NCBI RefSeq assembly: GCF_023074075.1
Contig: NZ_JADPKT010000063.1
Span: 186,001-250,000, forward strand
DNA from: Bradyrhizobium sp. 138
GTDB taxonomy: Bacteria; Pseudomonadota; Alphaproteobacteria; Rhizobiales; Xanthobacteraceae
Direction of reading: 5' to 3'
Length of the DNA stretch: 64,000 nt
Shown here one piece after another: positions 20,243-31,223 of this stretch. The first letter of the stretch is position 1. Each line of letters starts with the position of its first letter. The notes beneath the pieces are model-generated. The model was given only the letters and a program-made list of their open reading frames with translations. It did not search any database and had not been told where the DNA came from. A program made the position numbers and the translations under genes.

Positions 20243-20953
20243 TTAGCCGAGCGCCTCGGCGATCTCGGCCTGGATAGCTTCAGCAACCGCCTTTGGGTCC
20301 GCTGCTTCCACCACCGGCCGACCGACGACGAGATAGTCGGCGCCCGCGCTGATCGCGCGGCCCGGCGTCATGATGCGCTTCTGATCGCCGCTCGCCGCGC
20401 CCGCCGGCCGGATGCCCGGTGTGACGAGGCTCATCTGGTGGCCGACGATCTTGCGCAAGGCGCCGACCTCCTCGGGTGAGGACACGAGGCCATCGATGCC
20501 AAGCACCTGCGCCTGCTGCGCGCGCGCCTCGACCAGCTCGGAGACGCCGAGCCGATAGCCGGCCGCATGCAGATCGTCGTCGTTATAGGAGGTCAGCACC
20601 GTGACCGCGAGAATCCTCAGGCTCGAATTGCCGCGGCCTTCGACCGCACCCTTCATGGTCTGTGGGTAGGCGTGCACGGTGAGGAAGGTGGCGCCAAGCC
20701 TGGTGATGCTCTCGACGCCTTGCGTCACGGTGTTGCCGATGTCATGCAGCTTGAGATCGAGAAAGACTTTCTTGCCCTTGTCGGCGAGCTTGCCGACCAG
20801 CGGCAATCCGCCGGCATAAGCGAGCCGGTAACCGATCTTGTAGAAGGTGACGCTGTCGCCGAGACGGTTGATCGTCGCCTCCGCGACATCGACGCTGGGC
20901 AGATCGAGAGCGACGATCAGGCGGTCCTTGGGAGCGATCTCGGCTGGCGTCAT
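20243..20953 (-). CDS. pyrF: Orotidine 5'-phosphate decarboxylase
   Basis: 236-residue TIM-barrel enzyme that makes UMP in the last step of de novo pyrimidine synthesis. The catalytic D-K-D array is visible in [14 protein letters not shown], the N-terminal LIVALDLPS is conserved, and the C-terminal phosphate-binding [12 protein letters not shown] is present. It starts six bases after the FMN-reductase stop, so the two are an operon. Confidence 0.97.
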   Translation of the reverse strand: MTPAEIAPKDRLIVALDLPSVDVAEATINRLGDSVTFYKIGYRLAYAGGLPLVGKLADKGKKVFLDLKLHDIGNTVTQGVESITRLGATFLTVHAYPQTMKGAVEGRGNSSLRILAVTVLTSYNDDDLHAAGYRLGVSELVEARAQQAQVLGIDGLVSSPEEVGALRKIVGHQMSLVTPGIRPAGAASGDQKRIMTPGRAISAGADYLVVGRPVVEAADPKAVAEAIQAEIAEALG

Positions 20954-20959
20954 GTCACC

Positions 20960-21538
20960 TCACATCATGCGTTGGGAAATGTCGATCAATTGCGCGACCA
21001 GCTCCTTCAACGCGGCGATGTCGCCCTCGTTCTTGAGCCTGTCCATATCGTCATAGGCTTGGTCGGCGAAGGCGAGCGTGAGCTGGCTGGCAATCACATT
21101 GGCGTGGCAGGAGGTCAGGATCAGCCGCAACGCCTGCAGCGCGCGGGCAGCTCCCAGCCGGCTCTGCGAAGCGCCGGCGAGCGCGAAGGCGCGGTTGCGG
21201 AAGACGTCGCCGCGCGCCTCATGCAGCTCGTGCACGCGGCTGACCCAGTCGATCGCGTTCTTGAGCAGCGGCGGCACCGAGGCGTTGTATTCGGGTGAGA
21301 CGATCAGCACGCCATGATGCGCCCCGATCATGCGCTTGAGATTGATGGCGTGCTTCGGGATGCCGGATTTGGCCTGGAGATCGCCGTCGTAGATCGGCAG
21401 CGGAAAATCGGCGAGCGAAATCCGGGTGACGTCGACGCCGGCCCGGGCGAATTCATAGGCTATGACCGCCGCCAGCTTCGCATTGTGCGAACCGGTGCGC
21501 AGCGAGCCGGGAATGACCAGGATTTTGGGTGCGGACAT
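20960..21538 (-). CDS. NADPH-dependent FMN reductase family protein
   Basis: 192-residue flavodoxin-like protein. The FMN phosphate loop GSLRTGSHNAKLA and the VSPEYNASVPPLLKNAIDWVSR motif define the NADPH-dependent FMN reductase/ChrR-type family (quinone, azo or chromate reduction). The natural acceptor cannot be named. The start is at 21538 (MSAPKILVIPGS), 57 bases after the methyltransferase; it is directly followed by pyrF. Confidence 0.92.
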   Translation of the reverse strand: MSAPKILVIPGSLRTGSHNAKLAAVIAYEFARAGVDVTRISLADFPLPIYDGDLQAKSGIPKHAINLKRMIGAHHGVLIVSPEYNASVPPLLKNAIDWVSRVHELHEARGDVFRNRAFALAGASQSRLGAARALQALRLILTSCHANVIASQLTLAFADQAYDDMDRLKNEGDIAALKELVAQLIDISQRMM

Positions 21539-21595
21539 CCGCTTCCATACGTTCGGCGAAACGAGCCCGCCGCGCATCGAAGCAAGCCGGCGGAA

Positions 21596-22195
21596 TTAGT
21601 CCTTGCGATACACCCAGACGCGGGCCGGCGGAAGGTTCATCCAGATCCGTTCCGAAGCCTCTGTGGACACGCCGGGCAGCGATTTCGGGATCGGCGGCAC
21701 CACAGCATAGGTGAACTGGATGAAGGGCGCCCCGGGCGCGAGCGCCGTGAAGGCGTCGCGGATCAGCCGCAGCCGCGTCAGCATCGGTTTGGTCACGAGC
21801 GGCAGGCCGGAGACGACCGCGGAGGCCGGCGCGCTCAGCACGTTCCAGAGCGTGTCACGCAGGCGATAGGCATCGCCCTGCACCACCTTGGCCTGCGGAT
21901 AGCGGTCGCGCAGCAGCGCGCAGAATCCGGGATTGTATTCGACGAGGACGAGACGCTTCTGATCGACACCGCGCTCGACCAGGGCCGATGTGATGGCACC
22001 GGTCCCGGGCCCGAGCTCGACCACAGGCGCGTCCGAATCGATATCGACGTAATGGGCCATGGTCCGGGCCAGCAGCTTGCCCGACGGCATCACGGCGCCC
22101 ATGTGCAGGGGCTTTTCGATCCATGATCTGAGAAAGCGCACCTCGTCGTCGAGACGAGGCTTCTTCAACGCACGCGCGGACGATGGCAATGGCAT
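21596..22195 (-). CDS. pmtA: PmtA-type phospholipid N-methyltransferase
   Basis: 199-residue class I SAM methyltransferase. The SAM motif is VVELGPGTGAITSALVERG; HMGAVMPSGKLLARTMA precedes it and SGLPL follows, the pattern of the rhizobial PmtA family that methylates phosphatidylethanolamine toward phosphatidylcholine at the inner membrane. From memory, pmtA of Bradyrhizobium japonicum is close to dnaKJ, which fits this order, but I could not verify that here. A KsgA-like rRNA enzyme is the main alternative. It lies 88 bases after dnaJ on the same strand. Confidence 0.82.
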   Translation of the reverse strand: MPLPSSARALKKPRLDDEVRFLRSWIEKPLHMGAVMPSGKLLARTMAHYVDIDSDAPVVELGPGTGAITSALVERGVDQKRLVLVEYNPGFCALLRDRYPQAKVVQGDAYRLRDTLWNVLSAPASAVVSGLPLVTKPMLTRLRLIRDAFTALAPGAPFIQFTYAVVPPIPKSLPGVSTEASERIWMNLPPARVWVYRKD

Positions 22196-22283
22196 GTCTG
22201 GACCGGACGGGACCGCAGGACCGCGGCGTGTCAGAAAATGGTCATAAAGACGTATAGGCCGAAGGCGATACGGTCAAGCCGAG

Positions 22284-23414
22284 TCAACTCGCCCGATTAC
22301 CGAAGAAATCCTTGACCTTGGCGAAGAAGCCCTCGGATTCCGGCTGGGTGTTGCCGCTTGACAGCTTTTCGAACTCGGCCAGCAGTTCCTGCTGCTTCTT
22401 GGTGAGGTTCTGCGGCGTCTCGACCACGACCTGAACATACATGTCGCCCATCTGGCGCGACCGCAGCACCGGCATGCCTTTTGATGCAATGCGGAATCGG
22501 CGGTTGGACTGAGTCCCGGCCGGCACCTTCACCTTGGCCTTACTCTTCTCGATGGTCGGCACCTCGAATTCGCCGCCGAGGGCGGCCGTCACCATCGAGA
22601 TCGGCACACGGCAATGCAGATCGGCGCCGTCGCGCTGGAAGAACTGGTGCTGGGCCAGCGACAGGAAGATGTAGAGGTCGCCGGGCGGACCGCCGCGGAC
22701 CCCCGCCTCACCCTCGCCGGCGAGCCTGATCCGTGTGCCGTCCTCGACACCCGGGGGAATGTTGACCGACAGATTCCGCTCGCGGATGACGCGGCCCTGG
22801 CCCGAGCAGGACGGGCAGGCATCCTCGATCATCTGGCCGCGGCCTTGGCAGCCCGGACAGGTTCGCTCCAGCGTGAAGAAGCCCTGCGACTGCCGCACGC
22901 GGCCGGCGCCGCCGCAGGTCGAGCAGGTCTTCGGCTTGGTTCCGGCCTTGGCGCCGATGCCCGAGCAGGCCTCGCAGGTGACCGAGACCGGAATCTCGAT
23001 CTGCGCGGTCTTGCCGCCAAAGGCTTCCTCGAGCGTGATTTCCATGTTGTAGCGCAGGTCGGCGCCGCGCTCGCGACCGCCGCGGCCGCGTTGCCCGGCC
23101 ATGCCGAACAAATCTTCGAAAATGTCGGAGAAGGAGGAGGCGAAGCCCGCGCCGAAGCCGGCACCACCACCGCCGCCCTGCTCGAAAGCGGCATGGCCGT
23201 AACGGTCATAGGCGGCGCGCTTGTCCTTGTCCTTGAGGACCTCGTAGGCCTCGTTGAGTTCCTTGAATTTGACTTCGCTGGTCTCATCCCCCGGATTGCG
23301 GTCGGGATGGAATTTCATCGCGAGCTTGCGGAACGACGACTTCAGCTTGCCTTCGTCGGCGTCGCGTTCGACCTCGAGGGTCTCGTAGTAGCAGCGCTTG
23401 GTGGACGTGGACAT
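22284..23414 (-). CDS. dnaJ: Chaperone DnaJ (Hsp40)
   Basis: 376-residue co-chaperone that delivers substrates to DnaK and stimulates its ATPase. It has the J domain with HPDRNPGD (about 5-70), a glycine/phenylalanine-rich linker (about 77-110), four CxxCxGxG zinc repeats ([34 protein letters not shown]) and the C-terminal substrate domains. It follows dnaK by 245 bases and probably shares its heat-shock promoter. Confidence 0.98.
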   Translation of the reverse strand: MSTSTKRCYYETLEVERDADEGKLKSSFRKLAMKFHPDRNPGDETSEVKFKELNEAYEVLKDKDKRAAYDRYGHAAFEQGGGGGAGFGAGFASSFSDIFEDLFGMAGQRGRGGRERGADLRYNMEITLEEAFGGKTAQIEIPVSVTCEACSGIGAKAGTKPKTCSTCGGAGRVRQSQGFFTLERTCPGCQGRGQMIEDACPSCSGQGRVIRERNLSVNIPPGVEDGTRIRLAGEGEAGVRGGPPGDLYIFLSLAQHQFFQRDGADLHCRVPISMVTAALGGEFEVPTIEKSKAKVKVPAGTQSNRRFRIASKGMPVLRSRQMGDMYVQVVVETPQNLTKKQQELLAEFEKLSSGNTQPESEGFFAKVKDFFGNRAS

Positions 23415-23583
23415 GTCGGACTCGGTCTATCCAATCGCGATTCAAGTCGGAGCGAAACAACGTCGCCACGCGACGATATAGGCGGCCTTCCGCCTGGCGG
23501 CAGAGGGCTGCATGGCAGCGTTCAGCATAATGGCTGGGAATTGATTGATCGTAACGGGCACCCGTCCCGTCGAGCCCGACGCG

Positions 23584-23612
23584 ACGGCCTCCCCCGTAAG
23601 GGAGGAGGCCGG
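23584..23612. repeat. Imperfect GC hairpin between dnaK and dnaJ
   Basis: GGCCTCC...GGAGGCC arms around CCCGTAAGGGA form a stable hairpin about 50 bases after the dnaK stop. There is no T-run on either side, so it is not a classical terminator. It could instead stabilise the dnaK mRNA end or attenuate dnaJ, or be another REP-like element. Confidence 0.4.
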
Positions 23613-23659
23613 TAGCGCGTGTGGGGTCCAAGCCGTCCGCATCGTCACCCTCTTAGGGT

Positions 23660-25561
<1,902 letters not shown>

Positions 25562-25954
25562 GGTCCTGATATCCTTCTTTTTGCGGCAGGTTGGCTGGGC
25601 CCAAGAGGCACCCAAACCGAAACCCCCTAAGATCAAACATCCGCGATATTGCGATGATTGAGGCTCATATAGGAGGGGGGGAGGGGCCCGCAAGGACCGA
25701 AGCCAGGTTTCTGCCGCGAAAACATTGGGTTTTGGAGGATCATATCCGGGCTTCACCGCCTTGCGGGTGAGGAATTATTAACAGGTTCAGGCCTCGGCAA
25801 GCCCCCGCTACCGCAAGCCAGCTCGCCCTGTTGCCGCAAGCCCAAACCCGGTAAAAGGCGGACCGGCCGGGCCGCCGTCACGGCTGCTCCGCGCGACAAA
25901 GCGGCCCGGTGGCCGACCATCGAACGGCCTCAATGTGAACCAATCAGAGTGCCC
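25562..25954. other. Intergenic region between divergent dnaK and a secreted protein gene
   Basis: 393 bases without a supported gene. It holds the dnaK leader and heat-shock promoter at its left end. The right half (about 25700-25950) is GC-rich with no recognisable promoter or operator for the rightward gene. Confidence 0.6.
25664..25694 (-). promoter_or_regulatory. Heat-shock (RpoH) promoter of dnaK
   Basis: On the minus strand CTTG (25694-25691), 17 bases, then CCTATATGAG (25673-25664). This is a perfect match to the alphaproteobacterial heat-shock consensus CTTG-N17/18-CYTATNTNNG. It predicts a transcript start near 25657 and a dnaK leader of roughly 95 bases. Confidence 0.8.
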
Positions 25955-26896
25955 ATGAAGCTGACCCGTTCCCTCGCCGCGCTCGCCCTTCTCGTTAGCT
26001 CCGCGCTTCCGGCCCTCGCTGCCGACGCCGTGTTTCCGCCCGGCTTGCGCCTCGGCATGGTGCCGCTGGTCGGCCTCAACACCGCAAAAACCTTTCCGGG
26101 CTTCGAGAGCGAGGACGGCAGCGTCAAGGTGCTGATCACCGAACTGCCGCCGGCGGCCTATGGCGAGGTGGTGAGCGCCTTCAATTCCAATCCGGCCGGC
26201 GCGAATGGCGTCAAGCAGGACAAGGTCGAGACACCCGCGGGTCTTGCCTATTTCACCACCGAAAGCGGCAAGGCCGGTGACACTCCGGTGAAGCGCTATT
26301 CGATGATCGTGCCGGGCGCCGGCTTCTCCGGCTATGTCGCAGTGCAGATCCCGGAGAATGCAACCAAGATCTACACCGACGAGGCGGTGCGGCAGATGTT
26401 TGCCAGCGCCACCACGCGCAGGCAGGTCTCGGCCGAGGAGCAGATCGCACTGATGCCGTTCAAGATCACTGATCTTGCCGACTTCAAGGACATCCGCACC
26501 CTGGCGCCGGGTAGCAGCATCATCCTGGCCGACGGCAATGAGAGTGCAGGCTATGAGTCGAAGCCGTTCATGATCCTCGGCCTGATCGGCGCCACCCCGC
26601 AAGCCGCCGACGACCGCGCCCGCTTCGCCCAGGAGGCCGCGCTGCAGATCCCCGGCGTGCGCGAATCGCGCGTCACCATGTCCGAGCCGATCCGCATCAA
26701 CGGCCAGCAAGGCTTCGAGACCCGGATCGACGGCGTCAGCGGCAAGGACAAGACCCCGGTCACCGTGGTGCAGTGGATCCGCTTCTCGAGCGGCGGCGCC
26801 TCGCTGCGCATCATCGCCAGCGCCCCGCGCGACCAGTGGCAAGCCGCCTTCACCCGCTTCCGCGCCGTGCGCGACGGCATCCAGCCGAAGGGGTAG
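25955..26896 (+). CDS. Secreted protein of unknown function
   Basis: 313-residue protein with a Sec signal peptide (MKLTRSLAALALLVSSALPALA, cleavage likely after ALA). The mature part shows no motif I recognise; it is soluble in character with segments such as PPGLRLGMVPLVGLNTAKTF and a C-terminal VQWIRFSSGGASLRIIASAP. The ATG at 25955 is chosen over an in-frame GTG at 25949. It is divergent from dnaK and followed by a repeat element. A periplasmic location is inferred from the signal only. Confidence 0.85.
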   Translation: MKLTRSLAALALLVSSALPALAADAVFPPGLRLGMVPLVGLNTAKTFPGFESEDGSVKVLITELPPAAYGEVVSAFNSNPAGANGVKQDKVETPAGLAYFTTESGKAGDTPVKRYSMIVPGAGFSGYVAVQIPENATKIYTDEAVRQMFASATTRRQVSAEEQIALMPFKITDLADFKDIRTLAPGSSIILADGNESAGYESKPFMILGLIGATPQAADDRARFAQEAALQIPGVRESRVTMSEPIRINGQQGFETRIDGVSGKDKTPVTVVQWIRFSSGGASLRIIASAPRDQWQAAFTRFRAVRDGIQPKG

Positions 26897-26909
26897 GCGG
26901 CATACGCGG

Positions 26910-27049
26910 TGTCGTCCCGGCGAACGCCGGAAACCCATACCGCGTGATCTCGCGGTTGCAGTACCCACGAAGAATCTTCGCCAAACATTTCCCTGGGAGT
27001 ATGGGTCCCGGATCGGCGCGCGCCTTGAGGGCGCGCTTGTCCGGGACAT
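26910..27049 (+). repeat. Dispersed repeat, family F, copy 1
   Basis: Starts TGTCGTCCCGGCGAACGCCGG, includes ACCCATACCGCGTGATCTC and TCTTCGCCAAAC, and ends CGCGCTTGTCCGGGACATG. A related inverted copy with GAGATCACGCGGTTTGGATC and GTTTGGCGAAGA lies at 36526-36690. It occupies the gap before the nicotinamidase gene. Confidence 0.75.
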
Positions 27050-27163
27050 GTTGGGGCTGAGAGCCCAACCCCTCACCAGAACCGGCTGCATTTTCGGGCT
27101 TCTGTTCGTATACGAACGGAACTAGGCTTCCCCTTATTGGATCATCCTGGAGGGAGGCGAACG

Positions 27164-27886
27164 ATGCTTGATCGACGACAAATCCTCGCGGCGCTTGGGA
27201 CAAGCGCTCTTGTGGCCCTCACGCCAACCGCGCTGTTTGCAGCAGCATCGATCAAGCCGGACGAGACCTCCGCGCTGCTCGTGATCGACGTGCAGAACTG
27301 CTTCCTGCCCGGCGGCAGCCTCGCCGTGAAGGAAGGCGAGCAGGTGGTGCCGGTCATCAACAAGATCTCGAAAGCGTTTGCGAACGTGGTGATGACGCAG
27401 GACTGGCATACGCCGGGCCACATCTCGTTCGCGTCGGTGCACTCCGGCAAGAAGCCGTTCGAGACCGTCGATCTCCCCTACGGCAAGCAGGTGCTGTGGC
27501 CGGACCATTGCGTGCAAGGCACCGACGGCGCGGCGCTGTCGAAGGACCTGGCGATCCCGCATGCCGAGCTCATCATCCGCAAGGGCTTTCACAAGGACGT
27601 CGACAGCTATTCGGCCTTTCTCGAAGCCGACGGCAAGACCTCGACGGGCCTTGCCGGATACCTCAAGGGGCGCAAGATCAAGCGCGTCTTCGTTGCTGGC
27701 CTCGCGACAGATTTCTGCGTCGCCTGGACCGCGCTCGACGCGCGCAAGGCAGGCTTCGAGGTCTATGTGGTGGAAGACGCCTGCCGCGGCATCGACACGC
27801 AGGGCTCGCTGGCAAAGGCCTGGGCCGATATGGCCAAGGCCGGCGTGAAGCGGATTCAGTCTGCGGATATCGCGGTGAGCGCGTAA
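27164..27886 (+). CDS. pncA: Nicotinamidase/pyrazinamidase-like hydrolase with export signal
   Basis: 240-residue isochorismatase-fold enzyme expected to hydrolyse nicotinamide to nicotinate for NAD salvage. The triad is Asp42 (VIDVQNCF), Lys140 (IIRKGFHKD) and Cys185 (ATDFCVAW); metal ligands are Asp80, His82 and His86 (DWHTPGH). Unusually the protein begins with a twin-arginine-like signal, MLDRRQILAALGTSALVALT...LFAAAS, pointing to the periplasm. The ATG at 27164 has the strong ribosome site GGAGGGAGG. Confidence 0.92.
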   Translation: MLDRRQILAALGTSALVALTPTALFAAASIKPDETSALLVIDVQNCFLPGGSLAVKEGEQVVPVINKISKAFANVVMTQDWHTPGHISFASVHSGKKPFETVDLPYGKQVLWPDHCVQGTDGAALSKDLAIPHAELIIRKGFHKDVDSYSAFLEADGKTSTGLAGYLKGRKIKRVFVAGLATDFCVAWTALDARKAGFEVYVVEDACRGIDTQGSLAKAWADMAKAGVKRIQSADIAVSA

Positions 27887-27893
27887 ACGCGGC

Positions 27894-28508
27894 TTAGGCC
27901 GCGCTGTCCGGCTCGTTGTTGTTGGCGGCGGGCACGGGCTTTGCGCCGCCCTTGGCGACGCCGACCAAAGCCGGGCGCAGCACGCGCTCGCCGATGGTGT
28001 AGCCGGCCTGCATGATCTGGACCACGGTGCCTGAGGGCACCGACGGATCGGGCACTTCGTACATCGCCTGATGGAAGTTCGGGTCGAACTTCTGGCCCTG
28101 CGGATCGAGCTTCTTCACGCCATGCTTTTCCAGCGCGTTGAGCAGCGACCGCTCGGTGAGCTCGACGCCCTCGATCAGCGAGACCAGGCCGGGATCGGCC
28201 GTGGCGCGGGCCTCGGCGGGAACGGCATCGAGCGCGCGTTGGAGATTGTCGGCAATGTCGAGCACGTCACGGGCAAAGCCGGTAATGCCATAGAGGCGGG
28301 CGTCGGCGACTTCCTTGGCGGTGCGCTTGCGCAGATTCTCCATCTCGGCCAGCGTCCGCAGCATGCGGTCGCGCGCCTCGGTGGCTTCCTTCTCCAAGGT
28401 TTCGACCGAGCCGGGCTCGGGATCGTCGGGCATGATGTAGGGCTTTGACACCACGGGCTCGGGCGTCGGCGCGGTCGTGTCTTCGGGTTGCCGGTCTCGA
28501 TCGGTCAT
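27894..28508 (-). CDS. grpE: GrpE nucleotide-exchange factor
   Basis: 204-residue exchange factor that releases ADP from DnaK. A Pro/Glu-rich N-terminal tail precedes a long helix (about 45-110; [22 protein letters not shown]), and the conserved C-terminal part has [15 protein letters not shown] and [21 protein letters not shown]. The start at 28508 (MTDRDRQP) is chosen; the open frame runs 23 codons further up. It is 95 bases after hrcA on the same strand, the common hrcA-grpE order. Confidence 0.96.
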   Translation of the reverse strand: MTDRDRQPEDTTAPTPEPVVSKPYIMPDDPEPGSVETLEKEATEARDRMLRTLAEMENLRKRTAKEVADARLYGITGFARDVLDIADNLQRALDAVPAEARATADPGLVSLIEGVELTERSLLNALEKHGVKKLDPQGQKFDPNFHQAMYEVPDPSVPSGTVVQIMQAGYTIGERVLRPALVGVAKGGAKPVPAANNNEPDSAA

Positions 28509-28603
28509 CGGCTCTAATCTCGAACTCGTTTCAGGGATTGTTGGCCCGGATATCGTGCCTAAGCGTGCGAAAATCAAGCGCCCGTGATCGGCGGAAACGC
28601 CGG

Positions 28604-29692
28604 TCAGCCTCCCAAAAGGCGGCTGACGATCCGGGCGGCGTAGTCCACCGTCGGGATCACGCGGGCATAATTCAGCCGCGTCGGCCCGATCACGCCGAGG
28701 ACGCCGACGATGTGGCCGGCGGCATCCCGATAGGGCGAGATGATGGTGGAGGAGCCCGACAAGGAAAATAGCTTGTTCTCGCTGCCGATGAAGATGCGCA
28801 CGCCTTCCGCGGTCTCGGCTCGGCCCAGGAGATCGATGACGCCGCGCTTGGTCTCGAGATCGTCGAACAAAAGGCGCACCCGTTCCAAATCTTCGAGCGC
28901 GTGCAGATCCTCCAGCAGATTGGCGTGGCCGCGCACGATGAGCTGCCGGTCCTCGTTCTCGCCACCGGACCAGCTTGCGATTCCGGCCGAGATCACCTTC
29001 TGCGTCAGCTGATCGAGTTCGGCGCGGGCTTGCCCGAGTGCGGTCTCGAGCTCGAGCCGCGCCTCGGCCAGGGTGCGGCCGCGGATCCGCGCATTGAGGA
29101 AATTGCCGGCCTCGGTGAGCGCCGAGGAGGGAACTCCGGGCGGCAGCGTGAGCACACGGTTTTCGACCTGGCCGTCCTCGCCGACCAGGATCACCAGCGC
29201 CTTTTCCGGTTCCAGGCGCACGAATTCGATGTGCTTCAGCCGCGCATTGGATTTCGGCGTCAGCACCACCGCGGCGGCGCGGGTCAGGCCCGACAGCCGC
29301 ATCAAGGCCTGGTCCAGCGCCGCCTCGACCGATTGCGCCTGGCCTACGGTGGCAAGCTGGCTCTGGATCGCCGCACGCTCGGTTTCCGTGAGGTCGCCGA
29401 CCTGCATCAGGGCATCGACGAAAAAGCGTAGGCCCAGTTCCGTCGGCAGCCGGCCGGCGGAGGTGTGGGGCGCATAGATCAGGCCGAGCTGTTCCAGATC
29501 GGCCATGACGTTGCGGACCGAGGCCGGCGACAGCGGCATCGCGATCAGGCGCGAGATGTTGCGCGAACCCACGGGATCGCCGGTCGCGAGGTAGCTTTCG
29601 ACAATTTGACGAAAGATGTCGCGGGAACGCTCGTTGAGCTGGGCAAGGCCTGCGCGCGGCGCGATCAGCTGGATCGGATCGTGATGGGCCAC
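28604..29692 (-). CDS. hrcA: Heat-inducible transcriptional repressor HrcA
   Basis: 362-residue repressor that binds the CIRCE operator of groE-type heat-shock genes. It has an N-terminal winged helix ([20 protein letters not shown], then [20 protein letters not shown]), the GAF-like middle and the C-terminal [20 protein letters not shown] motif. No CIRCE sequence (TTAGCACTC-N9-GAGTGCTAA) was seen upstream of hrcA or dnaK, so its targets are likely groESL copies elsewhere. It is divergent from rph. Confidence 0.96.
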   Translation of the reverse strand: MAHHDPIQLIAPRAGLAQLNERSRDIFRQIVESYLATGDPVGSRNISRLIAMPLSPASVRNVMADLEQLGLIYAPHTSAGRLPTELGLRFFVDALMQVGDLTETERAAIQSQLATVGQAQSVEAALDQALMRLSGLTRAAAVVLTPKSNARLKHIEFVRLEPEKALVILVGEDGQVENRVLTLPPGVPSSALTEAGNFLNARIRGRTLAEARLELETALGQARAELDQLTQKVISAGIASWSGGENEDRQLIVRGHANLLEDLHALEDLERVRLLFDDLETKRGVIDLLGRAETAEGVRIFIGSENKLFSLSGSSTIISPYRDAAGHIVGVLGVIGPTRLNYARVIPTVDYAARIVSRLLGG

Positions 29693-29718
29693 AGACGGTA
29701 ACTCCTCTCAGATCCTCA

Positions 29719-29748
29719 TAATTTGTCCATCCGGGAGGCTTCTGACAA
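29719..29748 (-). promoter_or_regulatory. Possible housekeeping promoter of hrcA-grpE
   Basis: On the minus strand TTGTCA (29748-29743), 18 bases, then AAATTA (29724-29719), about 27 bases before the hrcA start. The -35 is good and the -10 weak. No heat-shock consensus was found here, in contrast to dnaK. Confidence 0.3.
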
Positions 29749-29862
29749 GCGCGGCGTTTGCAGGCGCGAAATCAGGGGGTGAAAAAACCTTGCCGCCCAC
29801 CCTCACCCCACCTACAAGCACCGCGAACAGCCCTGCACCCCGCGAGTTTTGGAGGATTTCCC

Positions 29863-30576
29863 ATGCGGCCAAGCCGCCGTGCGCCCGACGAATTGCGCCC
29901 CGTGACGCTGGAGCGCGGCGTGGTCAAATATGCGGAAGGCTCGTGCCTCGTGAAGTTCGGCGACACCCATGTGCTGGTCACTGCCACGCTGGAAGACCGC
30001 CTGCCGCCGTGGCTCAAGGGCCAGGGCCGCGGCTGGGTCACCGCCGAATACGGCATGCTGCCGCGCGCAACCTCCGAACGCACCCGCCGCGAGGCCTCCG
30101 CCGGCAAGCAGAGCGGCCGCACCGTCGAGATCCAGCGCCTGATCGGCCGCTCGCTTCGCACCATCGTCGACCTCGAAGCGCTCGGTGAGCGCCAGATCAC
30201 GGTCGATTGCGACGTGCTTCAGGCCGACGGCGGCACCCGCACGGCCTCGATCACCGGCGCCTGGGTCGCGCTCGCCGATTGCATCAACTGGATGAAGGCG
30301 CGCAACATGATCAAGGCCAATGTGATGCGCGACAACGTCGCTGCGATCTCCTGCGGCATCTACAATGGCACGCCGGTGCTCGATCTCGACTATGCCGAGG
30401 ATTCAGAAGCCGAGACCGACGCCAATTTCGTCATGACCGGCGACGGCCGCATCATCGAGGTGCAGGGCACCGCGGAACGCCAGCCCTTTACGCAGGACGA
30501 GTTCCTGAAGCTGATCGCCCTGGCCCAGAAGGGCATCGCGCGTCTGGTGGACTTGCAGAAACTGGCTGTGGCGTAG
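29863..30576 (+). CDS. rph: Ribonuclease PH
   Basis: 237-residue phosphorolytic 3'-exoribonuclease that trims tRNA precursors. It starts [19 protein letters not shown] and has the conserved [36 protein letters not shown] and the C-terminal [13 protein letters not shown]. The ATG at 29863 follows GGAGGA; the upstream open frame has no family similarity. rdgB follows after 11 bases and hemW overlaps rdgB, forming an operon. Confidence 0.97.
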   Translation: MRPSRRAPDELRPVTLERGVVKYAEGSCLVKFGDTHVLVTATLEDRLPPWLKGQGRGWVTAEYGMLPRATSERTRREASAGKQSGRTVEIQRLIGRSLRTIVDLEALGERQITVDCDVLQADGGTRTASITGAWVALADCINWMKARNMIKANVMRDNVAAISCGIYNGTPVLDLDYAEDSEAETDANFVMTGDGRIIEVQGTAERQPFTQDEFLKLIALAQKGIARLVDLQKLAVA

Positions 30577-30587
30577 TCAATAGGCCC

Positions 30588-31223
30588 ATGCACCGCCGAA
30601 TCACGGACAAGCTGGTCATCGCGACCCACAATCCCGGCAAGCTCGCCGAGATGCGGGAGCTGCTTGCGCCGTACGGCATCGCGGCGGTGTCGGCCGGTGA
30701 GCTCGGCCTGGGCGAGCCGGACGAGACCGGGAACGATTTCCGCAGCAACGCCGCGATCAAGGCGATTGCCGCAGCGCAGGCAACCAAGCTTCCCTCCTTC
30801 GCCGATGATTCCGGCATCGTCGTCGACGCGCTCGACGGCGCGCCCGGCATCTACAGCGCGCGCTGGGCCGGCCCGAGCAAAGACTTCAATGCCGCGATGG
30901 CGCAGATCGAGCGGCTGTTGCAGGAGCGCGGCGCCACTACGCCCGACAAGCGCACCGCGCACTTCGTCTCCGCGCTCTGCGTCGCCTGGCCCGACGATCA
31001 TCTCGAAGAAGTCGAGGCGCGCGTCGACGGCACGCTGGTCTGGCCGCCGCGCGGCACCGCCGGTTTTGGCTACGATCCGATGTTCCTGCCCGACGGTCAC
31101 GACCGCACTTTCGGCGAGATGGAGAGCATCGAGAAGCATGGCCTGCCGCCGCTTGGGCTTGGCCTGTCGCACCGCGCCCGCGCCTTCGTGAAACTGGCGG
31201 AGATCTGCCTTGAGCCGCGATAG
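30588..31223 (+). CDS. rdgB: XTP/dITP diphosphatase (RdgB/HAM1)
   Basis: 211-residue house-cleaning enzyme that removes non-canonical purine triphosphates (XTP, dITP). The motif [14 protein letters not shown] binds phosphate; [22 protein letters not shown] and the C-terminal LSHRARAF are family marks. The ATG at 30588 fits the HAM1 N-terminus. The stop lies inside the first bases of hemW, whose start region is formed by a dispersed repeat. Confidence 0.96.
   Translation: MHRRITDKLVIATHNPGKLAEMRELLAPYGIAAVSAGELGLGEPDETGNDFRSNAAIKAIAAAQATKLPSFADDSGIVVDALDGAPGIYSARWAGPSKDFNAAMAQIERLLQERGATTPDKRTAHFVSALCVAWPDDHLEEVEARVDGTLVWPPRGTAGFGYDPMFLPDGHDRTFGEMESIEKHGLPPLGLGLSHRARAFVKLAEICLEPR

Noticed and set aside
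29693-29862. CIRCE operator expected near hrcA
   Set aside because: No TTAGCACTC-N9-GAGTGCTAA or close variant is present here or upstream of dnaK.
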